Below, in pieces: positions 1-8,816 of a DNA stretch of 21,875 nucleotides (the first letter of the stretch is position 1; each line of letters starts with the position of its first letter). Under the pieces are notes generated by a model. The model was not told where the DNA came from. It saw only the letters and a program-made list of their open reading frames with translations, and did not search any database. A program made the position numbers and the translations under genes. The stretch is from the NCBI GenBank assembly GCA_041486365.1, contig JBGPLH010000009.1:1-21875 (forward strand). Reading direction: 5' to 3'. This stretch comes from JBGPLH01 sp041486365 [NCBI: Thermodesulfobacteriota bacterium] (GTDB lineage: Bacteria; JAUYMQ01).

Positions 1-121
1 CGGTGCTCCCGCGCCGACCCTTATATCACGAATCCGAGTTCTCACGCTTCACGCGAGACTTCGTCGAAGCGGTCCGTGCGCTGCCAGAAAAGGCGGGTTC
101 GGGCCGGAGAAGGAGTGGCGT

Positions 122-2119
<1,998 letters not shown>

Positions 2120-2142
2120 CCCTCGCGCGCCCCGGGAACGAG

Positions 2143-2175
2143 AGGCCCGCCTCCGCAGGGAGGCGGGCCTTGTTC
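2143..2175 (+). terminator. Rho-independent terminator after the AOR gene
   Basis: A perfect 12-bp stem (AGGCCCGCCTCC / GGAGGCGGGCCT) with a 4-base loop, followed by TGTTCC. It starts 23 bases after the AOR stop. The T-tract is short but the stem is very strong. Confidence 0.85.
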
Positions 2176-2203
2176 CGCCGGCCCTTCCCGACGTAAAATG
2201 CGG

Positions 2204-2232
2204 TTGCCTCTCCGCGTCCCCTCCCGTACACT
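2204..2232 (+). promoter_or_regulatory. Sigma70-like promoter of the first exported paralog
   Basis: TTGCCT (-35, 2204-2209), 17-base spacer, TACACT (-10, 2227-2232). It lies just after the AOR terminator and 45 bases before the next start codon. The same GCGGTTGCCT block with a similar -10 recurs before the second paralog, which supports both calls. Confidence 0.65.
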
Positions 2233-2276
2233 CGCCCCGTTCACGCACCACCGACTCTAAATAGAGGAGATCGTCC

Positions 2277-2831
2277 ATGACTCTGAGACTCAAGGCTATC
2301 GCGATCGCGCTGTTCCTCTTCGCCGGCGTCCTGGCCGCGCCGGGCGCCGTTTCCGCCAGCGTCCCCAAGGACACGACCCTGGGACGCGACATCCCCGTGG
2401 CCTGGGACCTCGCAACCGGCGGCTGCGCCTGCACGAAGGAGCGCGCGGCCGTGAGCGAGTACCGGAACCGGATCCTCGCGGCGCCCACGCCGGAGGCCGC
2501 CCGCGAGCTGGCGCTGTCGCAGACCCGGCTCGCGCACAAGGCGCTCTCGCGCGCCCGCTGGATCGTCCCCTTCAGCGGGAGCATCGGGAAGGCCAACCGC
2601 AAGCTCGAGGACTATGAGGTCCGCGTCCGCGCCGCGCAGAGCCAGCAGGACGTGGCACGCGAGTTCAGCCACCTGGTGCGGCTCGCGTCCGCGGATCCCG
2701 GCACCGTCGTCAACGCGGTGGAGCTCAAGGGGAAGAGCTGCAGCTACACGACCGGGGAGATCGTGATCATCATCATCGGTTTCCTCTTCGCGATCATCCC
2801 GGGGATCATCTTCATGTTCCTCCTCTGCTGA
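2277..2831 (+). CDS. Exported protein with Cys-ending C-terminal membrane segment (paralog 1)
   Basis: A family I do not recognise, 184 residues. It begins with a Sec signal peptide (about residues 1-27; likely cut after the VSA or ASA motif). The mature part opens with a conserved block, PVAWDLATGGCAC, followed by a charged, probably helical region (about 50-150) with TPEAAR and LAHKALSRARWI. SCSYTT then leads into a very hydrophobic tail of about 23 residues, EIVIIIIGFLFAIIPGI and on, ending in FLLC with Cys as the final residue. The topology would be periplasmic with a C-terminal membrane anchor, and the terminal Cys sits at the far end of the anchor. The ATG at 2277 has GAGGAG upstream. 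A near-copy lies next door at 3016, about two-thirds identical in the mature region by eye count. The own promoter and terminator make it a single-gene unit. It could be a small envelope structural or stress protein, but no function is supported. Confidence 0.85.
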   Translation: MTLRLKAIAIALFLFAGVLAAPGAVSASVPKDTTLGRDIPVAWDLATGGCACTKERAAVSEYRNRILAAPTPEAARELALSQTRLAHKALSRARWIVPFSGSIGKANRKLEDYEVRVRAAQSQQDVAREFSHLVRLASADPGTVVNAVELKGKSCSYTTGEIVIIIIGFLFAIIPGIIFMFLLC

Positions 2832-2884
2832 GCGCGCTCCGCCGTTCCGCCGGCCGCGGGGCGGCCCCGCAAGCGGCACAACAA

Positions 2885-2917
2885 GAAGCCCGCCTCCACC
2901 GAGGCGGGCTTCCTTTC
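2885..2917 (+). terminator. Rho-independent terminator after exported paralog 1
   Basis: A perfect 12-bp stem (GAAGCCCGCCTC / GAGGCGGGCTTC) with loop CACC, followed by CTTTCT. The inner stem core GCCCGCCTC is the same as in the AOR terminator at 2143. Confidence 0.85.
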
Positions 2918-2942
2918 TGGCCGCGCCCGCCGCAAGAGGCGG

Positions 2943-2972
2943 TTGCCTTCGATCCCGTGTCTCCTCTAGACT
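2943..2972 (+). promoter_or_regulatory. Sigma70-like promoter of the second exported paralog
   Basis: TTGCCT (2943-2948), 18-base spacer, TAGACT (2967-2972), 43 bases before the start codon. The surrounding bases (GCGGTTGCCT before it, CCCCGTTCAC versus CCCCCGTCAC after it) match the promoter of paralog 1, as expected if gene and promoter were duplicated together. Confidence 0.65.
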
Positions 2973-3015
2973 TCCCCCGTCACCGACGCATCAAAGCCAT
3001 CGGAGGGACTCTCTC

Positions 3016-3564
3016 ATGAATCGCAGAATCGGGGCAGCCATGATCGGCCTCTTGCTCCTCACCGGCGCGCTGGTGGGATCGCCCACCGCTTCCGCGAGTG
3101 TTCCGGACCAGGCGACCGCGCGTCCGGATCTTCCCGTGGCCTGGGACCTCGCCACCGGCGGGTGCGCCTGCCCGAAGGAGCGCGCCGAGCTGAGGGCGTT
3201 CCGGGACCGCATTCTCGCGGCGCCGACGCCCGAGGCGGCCCGGACGATCGTGATCTCGCAGACGCGTCTCGCGCACAAGGCGCTTTCCCGGGCGCGTTGG
3301 ATCCTCCCCTTCAGCGGCACCGTGCGGGGAGCCAGCCGCAAGCTCGAGGCTTACGAGGCGCGCGTCCGCGAGGCGAAGTCGCAGGCCGAGGTGGCCCGCG
3401 AGTGGAGCACGCTCACGCGCATGGCGTCCGCGGACGGCGGCGCCATCCGGGACGTGAAGATCAGCGGCAGTTGCAGCTATACGACCATCGAGATCGTGAT
3501 CATCATCATCGGGTTCCTGCTCGCGATCATCCCGGGGATCCTCTTCCTGTTCCTCCTCTGCTGA
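3016..3564 (+). CDS. Exported protein with Cys-ending C-terminal membrane segment (paralog 2)
   Basis: 182 residues, a tandem paralog of the gene at 2277, with the same plan: signal peptide (1-28, ending TASA), PVAWDLATGGCAC, TPEAAR, SQTRLAHKALSRARWI, SCSYTT, and the tail EIVIIIIGFLLAIIPGI ending in FLLC. About 49 of some 158 mature positions differ by eye count, mostly in the central helical part. The three cysteine sites (CAC, SCSY and terminal C) and the membrane tail are nearly unchanged, so these are the constrained parts. The ATG at 3016 has GGAGGGA upstream. It has its own promoter (2943) and a strong hairpin after it (3591). The family is not recognised; cysteine-based attachment, disulfide pairing or metal binding are guesses only. 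Confidence 0.85.
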   Translation: MNRRIGAAMIGLLLLTGALVGSPTASASVPDQATARPDLPVAWDLATGGCACPKERAELRAFRDRILAAPTPEAARTIVISQTRLAHKALSRARWILPFSGTVRGASRKLEAYEARVREAKSQAEVAREWSTLTRMASADGGAIRDVKISGSCSYTTIEIVIIIIGFLLAIIPGILFLFLLC

Positions 3565-3590
3565 GGACCGGAGCTTCCCCTCTGGCCTGC

Positions 3591-3624
3591 CCGCGACCCG
3601 CCGCCCGGCGGGTCGCGGCGCTTT
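3591..3624 (+). terminator. Hairpin terminator after exported paralog 2
   Basis: Near-continuous perfect stem CCGCGACCCGCCG / CGGCGGGTCGCGG (3591-3618) around a tiny loop, followed by CGCTTTC. The stem is very strong and the T-tract weak. Confidence 0.65.
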
Positions 3625-3640
3625 CGGCGGCCCCGGCCGA

Positions 3641-3669
3641 TTGCCGCCGCGGGGGGCTTCGCTTATCCT
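3641..3669 (+). promoter_or_regulatory. Sigma70-like promoter of the sulfur carrier/folB group
   Basis: TTGCCG (3641-3646), 17-base spacer, TATCCT (3664-3669), placed between the preceding hairpin and the start at 3725. Confidence 0.6.
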
Positions 3670-3724
3670 GTCCGGGCAGTCGTTCCGGTCGGGCCTCCTC
3701 CAGGGCCATGCGCGAGGGTCACTC

Positions 3725-4000
3725 ATGAAGATCCACTTCCTCCTCAAGGGTTACATGCTGGGCACGTTCCTCGATCACGACTTCGACCTGGAGCTGCCGG
3801 AAGGGACCACCCTGAAGCAGGCGCTGCGCCGCGCCGGGCGCGAGCGACGGGTCGACTTCGACCGCGTTCTGGAGGAGCACGAGGTGATCCGAGAGAGCAT
3901 TCTCGTATCGGGCCGCCGCCTCGACTGGCCCGCCTGCCTCGATCACGTGCTCCAGGACGGCGACGACGTCTACATGCTCTCCCCGCTGGCGGGCGGTTGA
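3725..4000 (+). CDS. MoaD/ThiS-family ubiquitin-like sulfur carrier protein
   Basis: 91 residues with a beta-grasp pattern and the diagnostic C-terminal end MLSPLAGG. The terminal Gly-Gly is the residue pair that is adenylated and thiocarboxylated in MoaD and ThiS, which donate sulfur for molybdopterin or thiazole synthesis. MoaD is the likelier parallel because an AOR enzyme, which needs a pterin dithiolene cofactor, is encoded close by; a specialised carrier remains possible. I chose the ATG at 3725 (MKIHFLL) because GAGG precedes it and it follows the promoter at 3641-3669; a longer frame reaching back to 3641 would overlap that promoter. The stop overlaps the TTG start of folB, so the two are probably translationally coupled. 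No MoaE, ThiG or E1-like activating enzyme is present in the window, so the partner is unknown. Confidence 0.85.
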   Translation: MKIHFLLKGYMLGTFLDHDFDLELPEGTTLKQALRRAGRERRVDFDRVLEEHEVIRESILVSGRRLDWPACLDHVLQDGDDVYMLSPLAGG

Positions 4001-4467
4001 CCCCCCGCGCGACCAAGGGGAAGGGGGCCCGGGGCGTCGGGCGTTCTCTTTCCGTTCCCGGCGAGGCGCCGCTGCCGGAAGACCGGGTGTTCCTCGAGGG
4101 GATCGTGCTGCCGGCGCGCATCGGCGTCACGGCGGCGGAGCGGGCCGCGCCGCAGGATCTCCAGGCGGACATCGCCGTCCACACATCGCTGGAGAAGCCG
4201 GGACGCACGGACCGTCTCGCGGACACGGTGAACTACGCCCTCATCCGCAAGGCGGCGCTCCGCGTCGCCGCGTCGCGGACCTGGTCGCTCCTGGAGGCGC
4301 TGGCGTCCGGGATCGCCGACGCTCTCCTGGAGATCTTCCCGGGGAGCCGGGTCGTCGTCGTCACGCTGCGAAAGCCCAGGCCCCCGTTCATGTCGGGCGT
4401 CGGAGCCGGGGGCGTGACCCTGGTCCGGCGTCGCGGTGGCCCGCGCAAGGAGGAGCGAACCCGGTGA
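3997..4467 (+). CDS. folB: Dihydroneopterin aldolase (FolB)
   Basis: 156 residues. FolB cleaves 7,8-dihydroneopterin to 6-hydroxymethyl-7,8-dihydropterin and glycolaldehyde in folate synthesis. The family core begins near residue 30 (DRVFLEGIVLPARIGV). It shows the conserved AER-x3-Q (Glu48, Gln53), NYALIRKA, the LLEALASGIADALL helix and TLRKPRPP with Lys126. Glu48 and Lys126 match the catalytic Glu/Lys pair of the family. The start is TTG at 3997, overlapping the TGA of the sulfur carrier gene. The first 28 residues are a basic, low-complexity extension not needed by the family, and no ATG lies between them and the core, so the true start is uncertain (GTG at 4087 would cut into the core). 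The end overlaps the next gene by GTGA. Confidence 0.9.
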   Translation: MTPRATKGKGARGVGRSLSVPGEAPLPEDRVFLEGIVLPARIGVTAAERAAPQDLQADIAVHTSLEKPGRTDRLADTVNYALIRKAALRVAASRTWSLLEALASGIADALLEIFPGSRVVVVTLRKPRPPFMSGVGAGGVTLVRRRGGPRKEERTR

Positions 4468-4877
4468 GAAAGGGCGAAGCCTTCGTGCTCGGGACCCTCG
4501 GCGGCGCGGTGGGCGCCGTGGTCAACACGGCGCTGGCGACCTGGCTTGGCGGGATGGGAGCGGTCCGCGCGCTGGGCGTATCCCTCCATCTCTCCTGGAC
4601 GACCGAGGCCTGGCTCCACCGCGTCGGCTTCGGCGCGCTCTACGGACTCGCGTATCCGCTCTTCTGGATCCTCCTTCCCGCCGGGGCGCTCCGCGCCGCC
4701 GTCCTCTACTCGCTTCTCCCCAGCGCCGTTTCCTTGCTCTACTTCCTCCCTCATTCGGGCGCGGGCGTGCTCGGCCTCTCGAGGGGCCCCCTGGCGCCGC
4801 TCGTCGTGATCGCCCTCAACGCGGTCTGGGGCCTCGTGCTCGGGCTCATCTGCCGCCGCCAGGGCGCCGCGGGCTGA
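4464..4877 (+). CDS. Small multi-pass membrane protein, unknown function
   Basis: 137 residues, almost entirely hydrophobic, with about four transmembrane helices (roughly residues 5-28, 50-75, 78-97 and 110-131). It contains a glycine-rich first helix (GTLGGAVGAVVNTAL) and a short basic end (CRRQG). I do not recognise the family. The GTG start at 4464 overlaps the folB stop, and AAGGAGGAG lies about nine bases upstream inside folB, so the start is well supported and coupled to folB. Co-transcription with the sulfur carrier and folB suggests a housekeeping role, but nothing in the protein points to pterin transport. polX follows after 31 bases. Confidence 0.75.
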   Translation: MRKGEAFVLGTLGGAVGAVVNTALATWLGGMGAVRALGVSLHLSWTTEAWLHRVGFGALYGLAYPLFWILLPAGALRAAVLYSLLPSAVSLLYFLPHSGAGVLGLSRGPLAPLVVIALNAVWGLVLGLICRRQGAAG

Positions 4878-4908
4878 GCGCCGCGCGCGCCGCGGAACGG
4901 AACCCATC

Positions 4909-6630
4909 ATGGGGAAATTGGACAAGCACGAGGTCGCCGCGATCCTCGAGGAGATCGCCGAGCTGCTCGAGATCAAGGGCGAGAACCCCTTCAAGACCCG
5001 CGCCTATCTCAACGCCGCGCGCGCCCTCGAGAGCGCCGAGCGCGAGATCGAGGACCTCGTGAGGACGGGGGAGCTGCGGGAGATCAAGGGCATCGGCGAG
5101 AAGATCGCCGAGAAGATCGAGACGCTCGTGGGATCGGGCAAGCTCCCCTATTACGAGGAGCTGAAGGCGAGCGTGCCGGCGGGGCTGCTCGAGATGCTCC
5201 GGATCCCGGGGCTCGGCCCGAAGAAGGCGGCGGCGCTATTCGAGAAGCTCGGCGTGAAGTCGGTCCGGGAGCTCGAGTACGCCTGCCACGAGAACCGGCT
5301 CGTCGCTCTCCCCGGCTTCGGCGAGAAGTCGCAGTCGAACATCCTCCACGGGATCGAGTTCGTGAAGCGGCACGCCGGGAGCTTCCTCTGGTCGGAGGCC
5401 TGGAAGCAGGGGGAAACGCTCCTCGCGGCGCTCCGGCAGGTCCCCGACGTGCGCGAGGCGGAGGTCGGCGGGTCGCTGCGCCGGCGGAGCGAGGTGGTGC
5501 ACGACATCGATCTCCTTGCCGCCTCGGACAGGCCCGGCGACGTGGTGAAGCGGTTCGTGAAGCTCCCGGGCGTCGAGCGCCTTCTCGCCGCGGGAGACAC
5601 GAAGGGGAGCGTGGTTCTCGAGTCCGGAATCCAGGTCGACCTCCGCGTGGTCAAGCCGCGGGAGTTCCCCTTCGCGCTGCACTACTTCACGGGATCGAAG
5701 GCCCACAACATCGCCGTGCGGGGGCTCGCGCAGAAGAAGGGATACAAGCTGAACGAGTACGGCCTCTGGAAGGGGAGCCGCCTGGTGCCCTGCGCGACCG
5801 AGCAAGCGCTGTTCGCCAAGCTCGGGCTGGCCTGGATCCCCCCCGAGATGCGGGAGGACACGGGGGAGATCGCCGTGGCGGCGCAGGGGGGGATCCCGCG
5901 CCTCGTCGAGCTGGAGGATCTGCGGGGCGTGTTCCACACGCACTCGACCTGGAGCGACGGGAGCGCCACGATCGAGCAGATGGCGAAGGCGGCCCGGAAG
6001 CTCGGCCTCGCCTACCTCGGTCTTTCGGATCACTCGCGCTCGGCGGCCTACGCGGGCGGGATGAAGGTGGAGGCCATCGCGAAGCAGCACGCCGAGATCG
6101 ACGCGCTCAACGCCGGACTGAAGAACTTCCGCATCCTTAAGGGAATCGAGTGCGACATCCTCCCCGACGGGAAGATGGACTACCCGGACAAGGTGCTCGC
6201 GCGCTTCGACTTCGTGATCGGGAGCGTGCACTCGAGATTCAACATGCCCGAGCGCGAGATGACCGCACGGATCTGCAAGGCTCTGGCGAACCCCCACGTC
6301 TCCTGGATCGGCCACCCGACCGGACGGCTGCTCCTCGCGCGCGAGGGATACCCGGTCGACGTCGAGGCGATCGTGGACACGGCGGCCAGGCACGGCAAGT
6401 TCGCCGAGCTGAACGCCCACCCGCTCCGGCAGGATCTGGACTGGCGGGGCTGCCGGTACGCCCGGCAGAAGGGGGTGCTCGTGTCCATCAACCCCGACGC
6501 GCATGCGACGGAGGGGATCGCGGACATCCGCTACGGGCTCGGCACCGCGCGGCGGGCCTGGCTCACGAAGGAGGACGTGTTGAACGCGCTCCCCCTCGAC
6601 AAGGTGATGAAGCGCCTCGGCGGCGGCTGA
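4909..6630 (+). CDS. polX: DNA polymerase/3'-5' exonuclease PolX
   Basis: 573 residues, the normal length for bacterial PolX, a gap-filling repair polymerase fused to a PHP nuclease. The N-terminal 8-kDa domain carries helix-hairpin-helix motifs (IKGIGEKIAEKI about 59-70, IPGLGPKKAAALF 99-111, LPGFGEKSQ 134-142). The palm has GGSLRRRSEVVHDIDLL, with metal-binding Asp199 and Asp201, and a third Asp at 244 in IQVDLRVV. The C-terminal PHP domain (about 340-573) shows FHTHSTWSDG (His343, His345), LSDHS, GIECDI, GSVHSRF, IGHPTG and NPDAHA, all the expected metal ligands. So both activities look intact. The ATG at 4909 has only a weak SD (GGAAC), and the gene may be read through from the folB group 31 bases upstream. 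Confidence 0.95.
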   Translation: MGKLDKHEVAAILEEIAELLEIKGENPFKTRAYLNAARALESAEREIEDLVRTGELREIKGIGEKIAEKIETLVGSGKLPYYEELKASVPAGLLEMLRIPGLGPKKAAALFEKLGVKSVRELEYACHENRLVALPGFGEKSQSNILHGIEFVKRHAGSFLWSEAWKQGETLLAALRQVPDVREAEVGGSLRRRSEVVHDIDLLAASDRPGDVVKRFVKLPGVERLLAAGDTKGSVVLESGIQVDLRVVKPREFPFALHYFTGSKAHNIAVRGLAQKKGYKLNEYGLWKGSRLVPCATEQALFAKLGLAWIPPEMREDTGEIAVAAQGGIPRLVELEDLRGVFHTHSTWSDGSATIEQMAKAARKLGLAYLGLSDHSRSAAYAGGMKVEAIAKQHAEIDALNAGLKNFRILKGIECDILPDGKMDYPDKVLARFDFVIGSVHSRFNMPEREMTARICKALANPHVSWIGHPTGRLLLAREGYPVDVEAIVDTAARHGKFAELNAHPLRQDLDWRGCRYARQKGVLVSINPDAHATEGIADIRYGLGTARRAWLTKEDVLNALPLDKVMKRLGGG

Positions 6631-6672
6631 CCTCGGTGCCCGTTCCCGCCCGGACCCGTCTCGCGCCCCCTC

Positions 6673-6701
6673 TTGACGGGCGGCCGCCGAACCCATAACG
6701 T
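6673..6701 (+). promoter_or_regulatory. Sigma70-like promoter of the orphan exported gene
   Basis: TTGACG (6673-6678), 17-base spacer, TAACGT (6696-6701). AACCC and GGGTT flank the -10 as an inverted repeat (about 6690-6715), a possible operator. The leader to the start codon is 86 bases. Confidence 0.5.
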
Positions 6702-6787
6702 TCGATCGGGTTGGGAGAGCGGTCGCGCGCCTTTGGCCGGGGCGCGTCCTGCCATGCATTCACGCAGCGCGTGATGGAGGTACGAAG

Positions 6788-7336
6788 ATGATGCGCAGGG
6801 GCGATGTTCGCGTGTGGGGCGTTTGCCTGCTGGTGGTGGCGATGCTGGGCTCGGCCGGCCCGGCCTTCGGGTTCGGAGAGGTCTTCCAGATGACGGGCAG
6901 CGGAAAGGTCTGGCACTTCGAGGCCGGTCCCTTCACCCCCGCACCCATCACGAACTTCAACTCGTCGGCGGCGGGTGTCTACATCGCCCAGAACATCGAC
7001 TCCAGCGGCAAGGTCTTCGCGTGCTGGGAGAACGGGACCACGCTGCTGGTGGACACGGACCAGTCCTTCCCCGACCCGCAGGTGTTCACGGGGCTGCTCA
7101 GCTCGAATGGGGACTACATGGTCTACACCATGCAGGACGGGCGGGCGGTCATGCTCACCGGCTCGTCGCCCATCAACAAGTCCACCTCCGCCATCATGCG
7201 AATCCGGGGTGAGGCCTACGTGCTGACCGGGGAGCTTCAGTCTCCCGGGTCCTTCGATCACTTCTCGCGGTCGAGGTTCGACATCGTGAAGCTCGTGAGC
7301 ACGGGGGGCTGCGGCCGGGACAATACCGAGAGGTGA
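6788..7336 (+). CDS. Exported protein of unknown function
   Basis: 182 residues with a clear Sec signal peptide (basic MMRRGDVR, hydrophobic core to about residue 24, likely cleavage after AFG at 26-28). The mature part is rich in Gly, Ser, Asn, Thr and Phe, and predicted mostly beta: GSGKVWHFEAGPFTP, VYIAQNIDSSGKVFACWENG, LSSNGDYMVYTMQDGRAVML. These give three or so similar turns of the form x-G-x-[VY]-hydrophobic, reminiscent of a small beta-propeller or beta-sandwich fragment, but no family is recognised. It has two cysteines in the mature part (ACWENG and GGCGRD). The ATG at 6788 has GGAGG ten bases upstream. It stands alone between polX and a convergent operon and has its own promoter. 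Confidence 0.78.
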   Translation: MMRRGDVRVWGVCLLVVAMLGSAGPAFGFGEVFQMTGSGKVWHFEAGPFTPAPITNFNSSAAGVYIAQNIDSSGKVFACWENGTTLLVDTDQSFPDPQVFTGLLSSNGDYMVYTMQDGRAVMLTGSSPINKSTSAIMRIRGEAYVLTGELQSPGSFDHFSRSRFDIVKLVSTGGCGRDNTER

Positions 7337-7356
7337 GCTCCTGTGAGACCGGTGAG

Positions 7357-7376
7357 GGGCCCGCATGAGCGTGCCC
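7357..7376 (+). terminator. Possible hairpin between convergent genes
   Basis: GGGCCCGC / GCGTGCCC form an 8-pair stem with one mismatch around ATGA, followed by TTCG. It lies in the 90-base gap between the exported gene and the convergent permease gene. There is no T-run, so it is weak as a terminator. Confidence 0.35.
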
Positions 7377-7426
7377 TTCGCGTCTTGCGCGATCGGATCT
7401 TGTCGGCCCTCGCTTCACTCGGGACC

Positions 7427-8635
7427 TTAGGGCCGGCGGATCGCCTCGACGGGATCGAGCCGCAGGAGCCGCGCGGCGGCGGGCAGGGTCACGACCGCCG
7501 AGACGAGGAAGACCCAGGCGGAAGCCGTGAGCAGGTTCGAGGCGGTGACGATCGGGTAGAGGATCGCGTCGGCCCCGAGCGCCGCGCGCAGATCGGGCCC
7601 GAACAGGGAGAGATCGATCCCCGAGGTCCCCAGCCACGCGCCCGTGATCCCCGCGCCCAGCGCGCAGCCGAGCGCCACCCCGACGGCCCCCAGGCACAGG
7701 CTCTCCAGGAAGACCAGCGCCAGCAGCGAAACCGGCGCCACGCCGAGGGCGAGCAGGAGGCCGAATTCGCGGCGGCGCTCCAGCACCGAGAGCGACATCA
7801 GGTTCGCGATGGCGAGGCCCACCAGCGCGAACACCACGCCCCCGCGAAGCTTCTCCGCCAGCCGCATGGTCCCGATCATCTGCTTCACCTCGGGCGTCTG
7901 CTCCTCCCAGGAGGAAAGCCGCGTCCCGGGTGAGCCCCGCGTTCGCCAGAGCGCCACGGTCTCCGGCAGACGCGCGGGATCGCGAAGCCGCAAGGCGATC
8001 TCCGTGGCGCTCCCCGGCGTTCCGAGAAGCGCCCGCGCTGCGTCGAGGTCCAGGAAGGCCGCATGGGCGTCCAGGAGCGCCACGCCCGTTGGCCGAAGGA
8101 TCGCCGCGCGGAACCGATCCGCGGCGGGCGGGCCGGCCGCCGATCGCGCGAGGACTGCCACCTCCTGGCCCGGGCTCACGCCGAGACGACGGGCCAGCTC
8201 GCGCCCCAGCGCGATCGTCCCCGGGCGAGCTCCGTCGCGATCGAACAGCGCCGGCAGATCGGTTACCCGCGTCTCGTCGTCCGGCCTGAAAGCCAGGATC
8301 TGCGCGCCCCCGTCGCCGCCTGGACCGTGCAGGTATCCCTCGAAGCGAAGCCGCTCCGATGCGCCCAGCACCCCGGAGATGCGCCGGGCCCGCGCCAGCG
8401 CCGCGTGTGCGTCGGGAAGGAACGTGGCGTCGGCGGAGGTGGGGACGATCCGGGCATGGCCGGCGCCCATCCGCACCACCGATTCGATCCGCTGGGCGAT
8501 GTAGCCGTCCTGGACTCCGCGCAGGAAGATGAGCACGAGGAGTCCCGCGGCGATGGTCACGAGCGCCAGCGCGCTGCGCCGCGGCACCCGGAAGGCCCCG
8601 CGCCAGGCCATGAGGGCAATCCAGCGCAGGCTCAT
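7427..8635 (-). CDS. FtsX/MacB-type ABC transporter permease
   Basis: 402 residues with the classic LolC/E-MacB layout. There is one N-terminal transmembrane helix (about 15-37, SALALVTIAAGLLVLIFL), a periplasmic domain of about 220 residues, then three helices near the end with the FtsX hallmark LERRREFGLLLALG and the closing RLLRLDPVEAIRR. It should pair with the ATPase encoded upstream to pull lipoproteins or other substrates from the inner membrane. Two ATGs are six bases apart; I prefer the second (8635), because GAGG then sits six bases upstream (the first, at 8641, would abut it). A very long frame continues upstream into the repeat array and the LolA-like gene, but that is a shadow in another gene's frame. 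It is the last gene of a four-gene unit, separated from the third by the array at 8654-8816. Confidence 0.88.
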   Translation of the reverse strand: MSLRWIALMAWRGAFRVPRRSALALVTIAAGLLVLIFLRGVQDGYIAQRIESVVRMGAGHARIVPTSADATFLPDAHAALARARRISGVLGASERLRFEGYLHGPGGDGGAQILAFRPDDETRVTDLPALFDRDGARPGTIALGRELARRLGVSPGQEVAVLARSAAGPPAADRFRAAILRPTGVALLDAHAAFLDLDAARALLGTPGSATEIALRLRDPARLPETVALWRTRGSPGTRLSSWEEQTPEVKQMIGTMRLAEKLRGGVVFALVGLAIANLMSLSVLERRREFGLLLALGVAPVSLLALVFLESLCLGAVGVALGCALGAGITGAWLGTSGIDLSLFGPDLRAALGADAILYPIVTASNLLTASAWVFLVSAVVTLPAAARLLRLDPVEAIRRP

Positions 8636-8653
8636 GCCCATCCTCGGTGTTTC

Positions 8654-8816
8654 TGGAGTCGACCGCCGCGTCGCGGCGGGTCTCCGGCTTGGAGTCGACC
8701 GCCGCGTTCTTGGAGTCGACCGCCGCGTTCTTGGAGTCGACCGCCGCGTTCTTGGAGTCGACCGCCGCGTTGCGGCGGGTCTCCGGGCGGCGGGTCTCCG
8801 GGCGGCGGGTCTCCGG
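8654..8816. repeat. Compound tandem repeat, 21-bp and 15-bp units
   Basis: Read on the plus strand, the 17-base core TGGAGTCGACCGCCGCG occurs five times, starting at 8654, 8690, 8711, 8732 and 8753. The last four are spaced exactly 21 bases apart with linker TTCT. A second unit, GCGGCGGGTCTCCGG, occurs at 8673 and then as three perfect tandem copies at 8772, 8787 and 8802, ending against the stop codon of the LolA-like gene. The two units are roughly inverted versions of each other (GGAG...CCGCCGC against GCGGCGG...CTCC), so neighbouring units of opposite type can fold into strong hairpins, for example 8656-8685. All spacings (15, 21, 36) are multiples of three. The array fills nearly the whole gap between two genes of one operon. 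Confidence 0.95.

Noticed and set aside
1-121. Gene fragment before the AOR gene (frame from position 3)
   Set aside because: The translation is low-complexity and continues out of frame into AOR; no end of a recognisable upstream protein is seen.
5236-6759. 507-codon open frame on the minus strand across polX
   Set aside because: Shadow of polX; no motif, and all PolX catalytic residues are on the plus strand.
8654-8816. CRISPR array
   Set aside because: Units are 15-21 bp, directly abutting with no unique spacers, and no cas genes are present; it is a tandem repeat.
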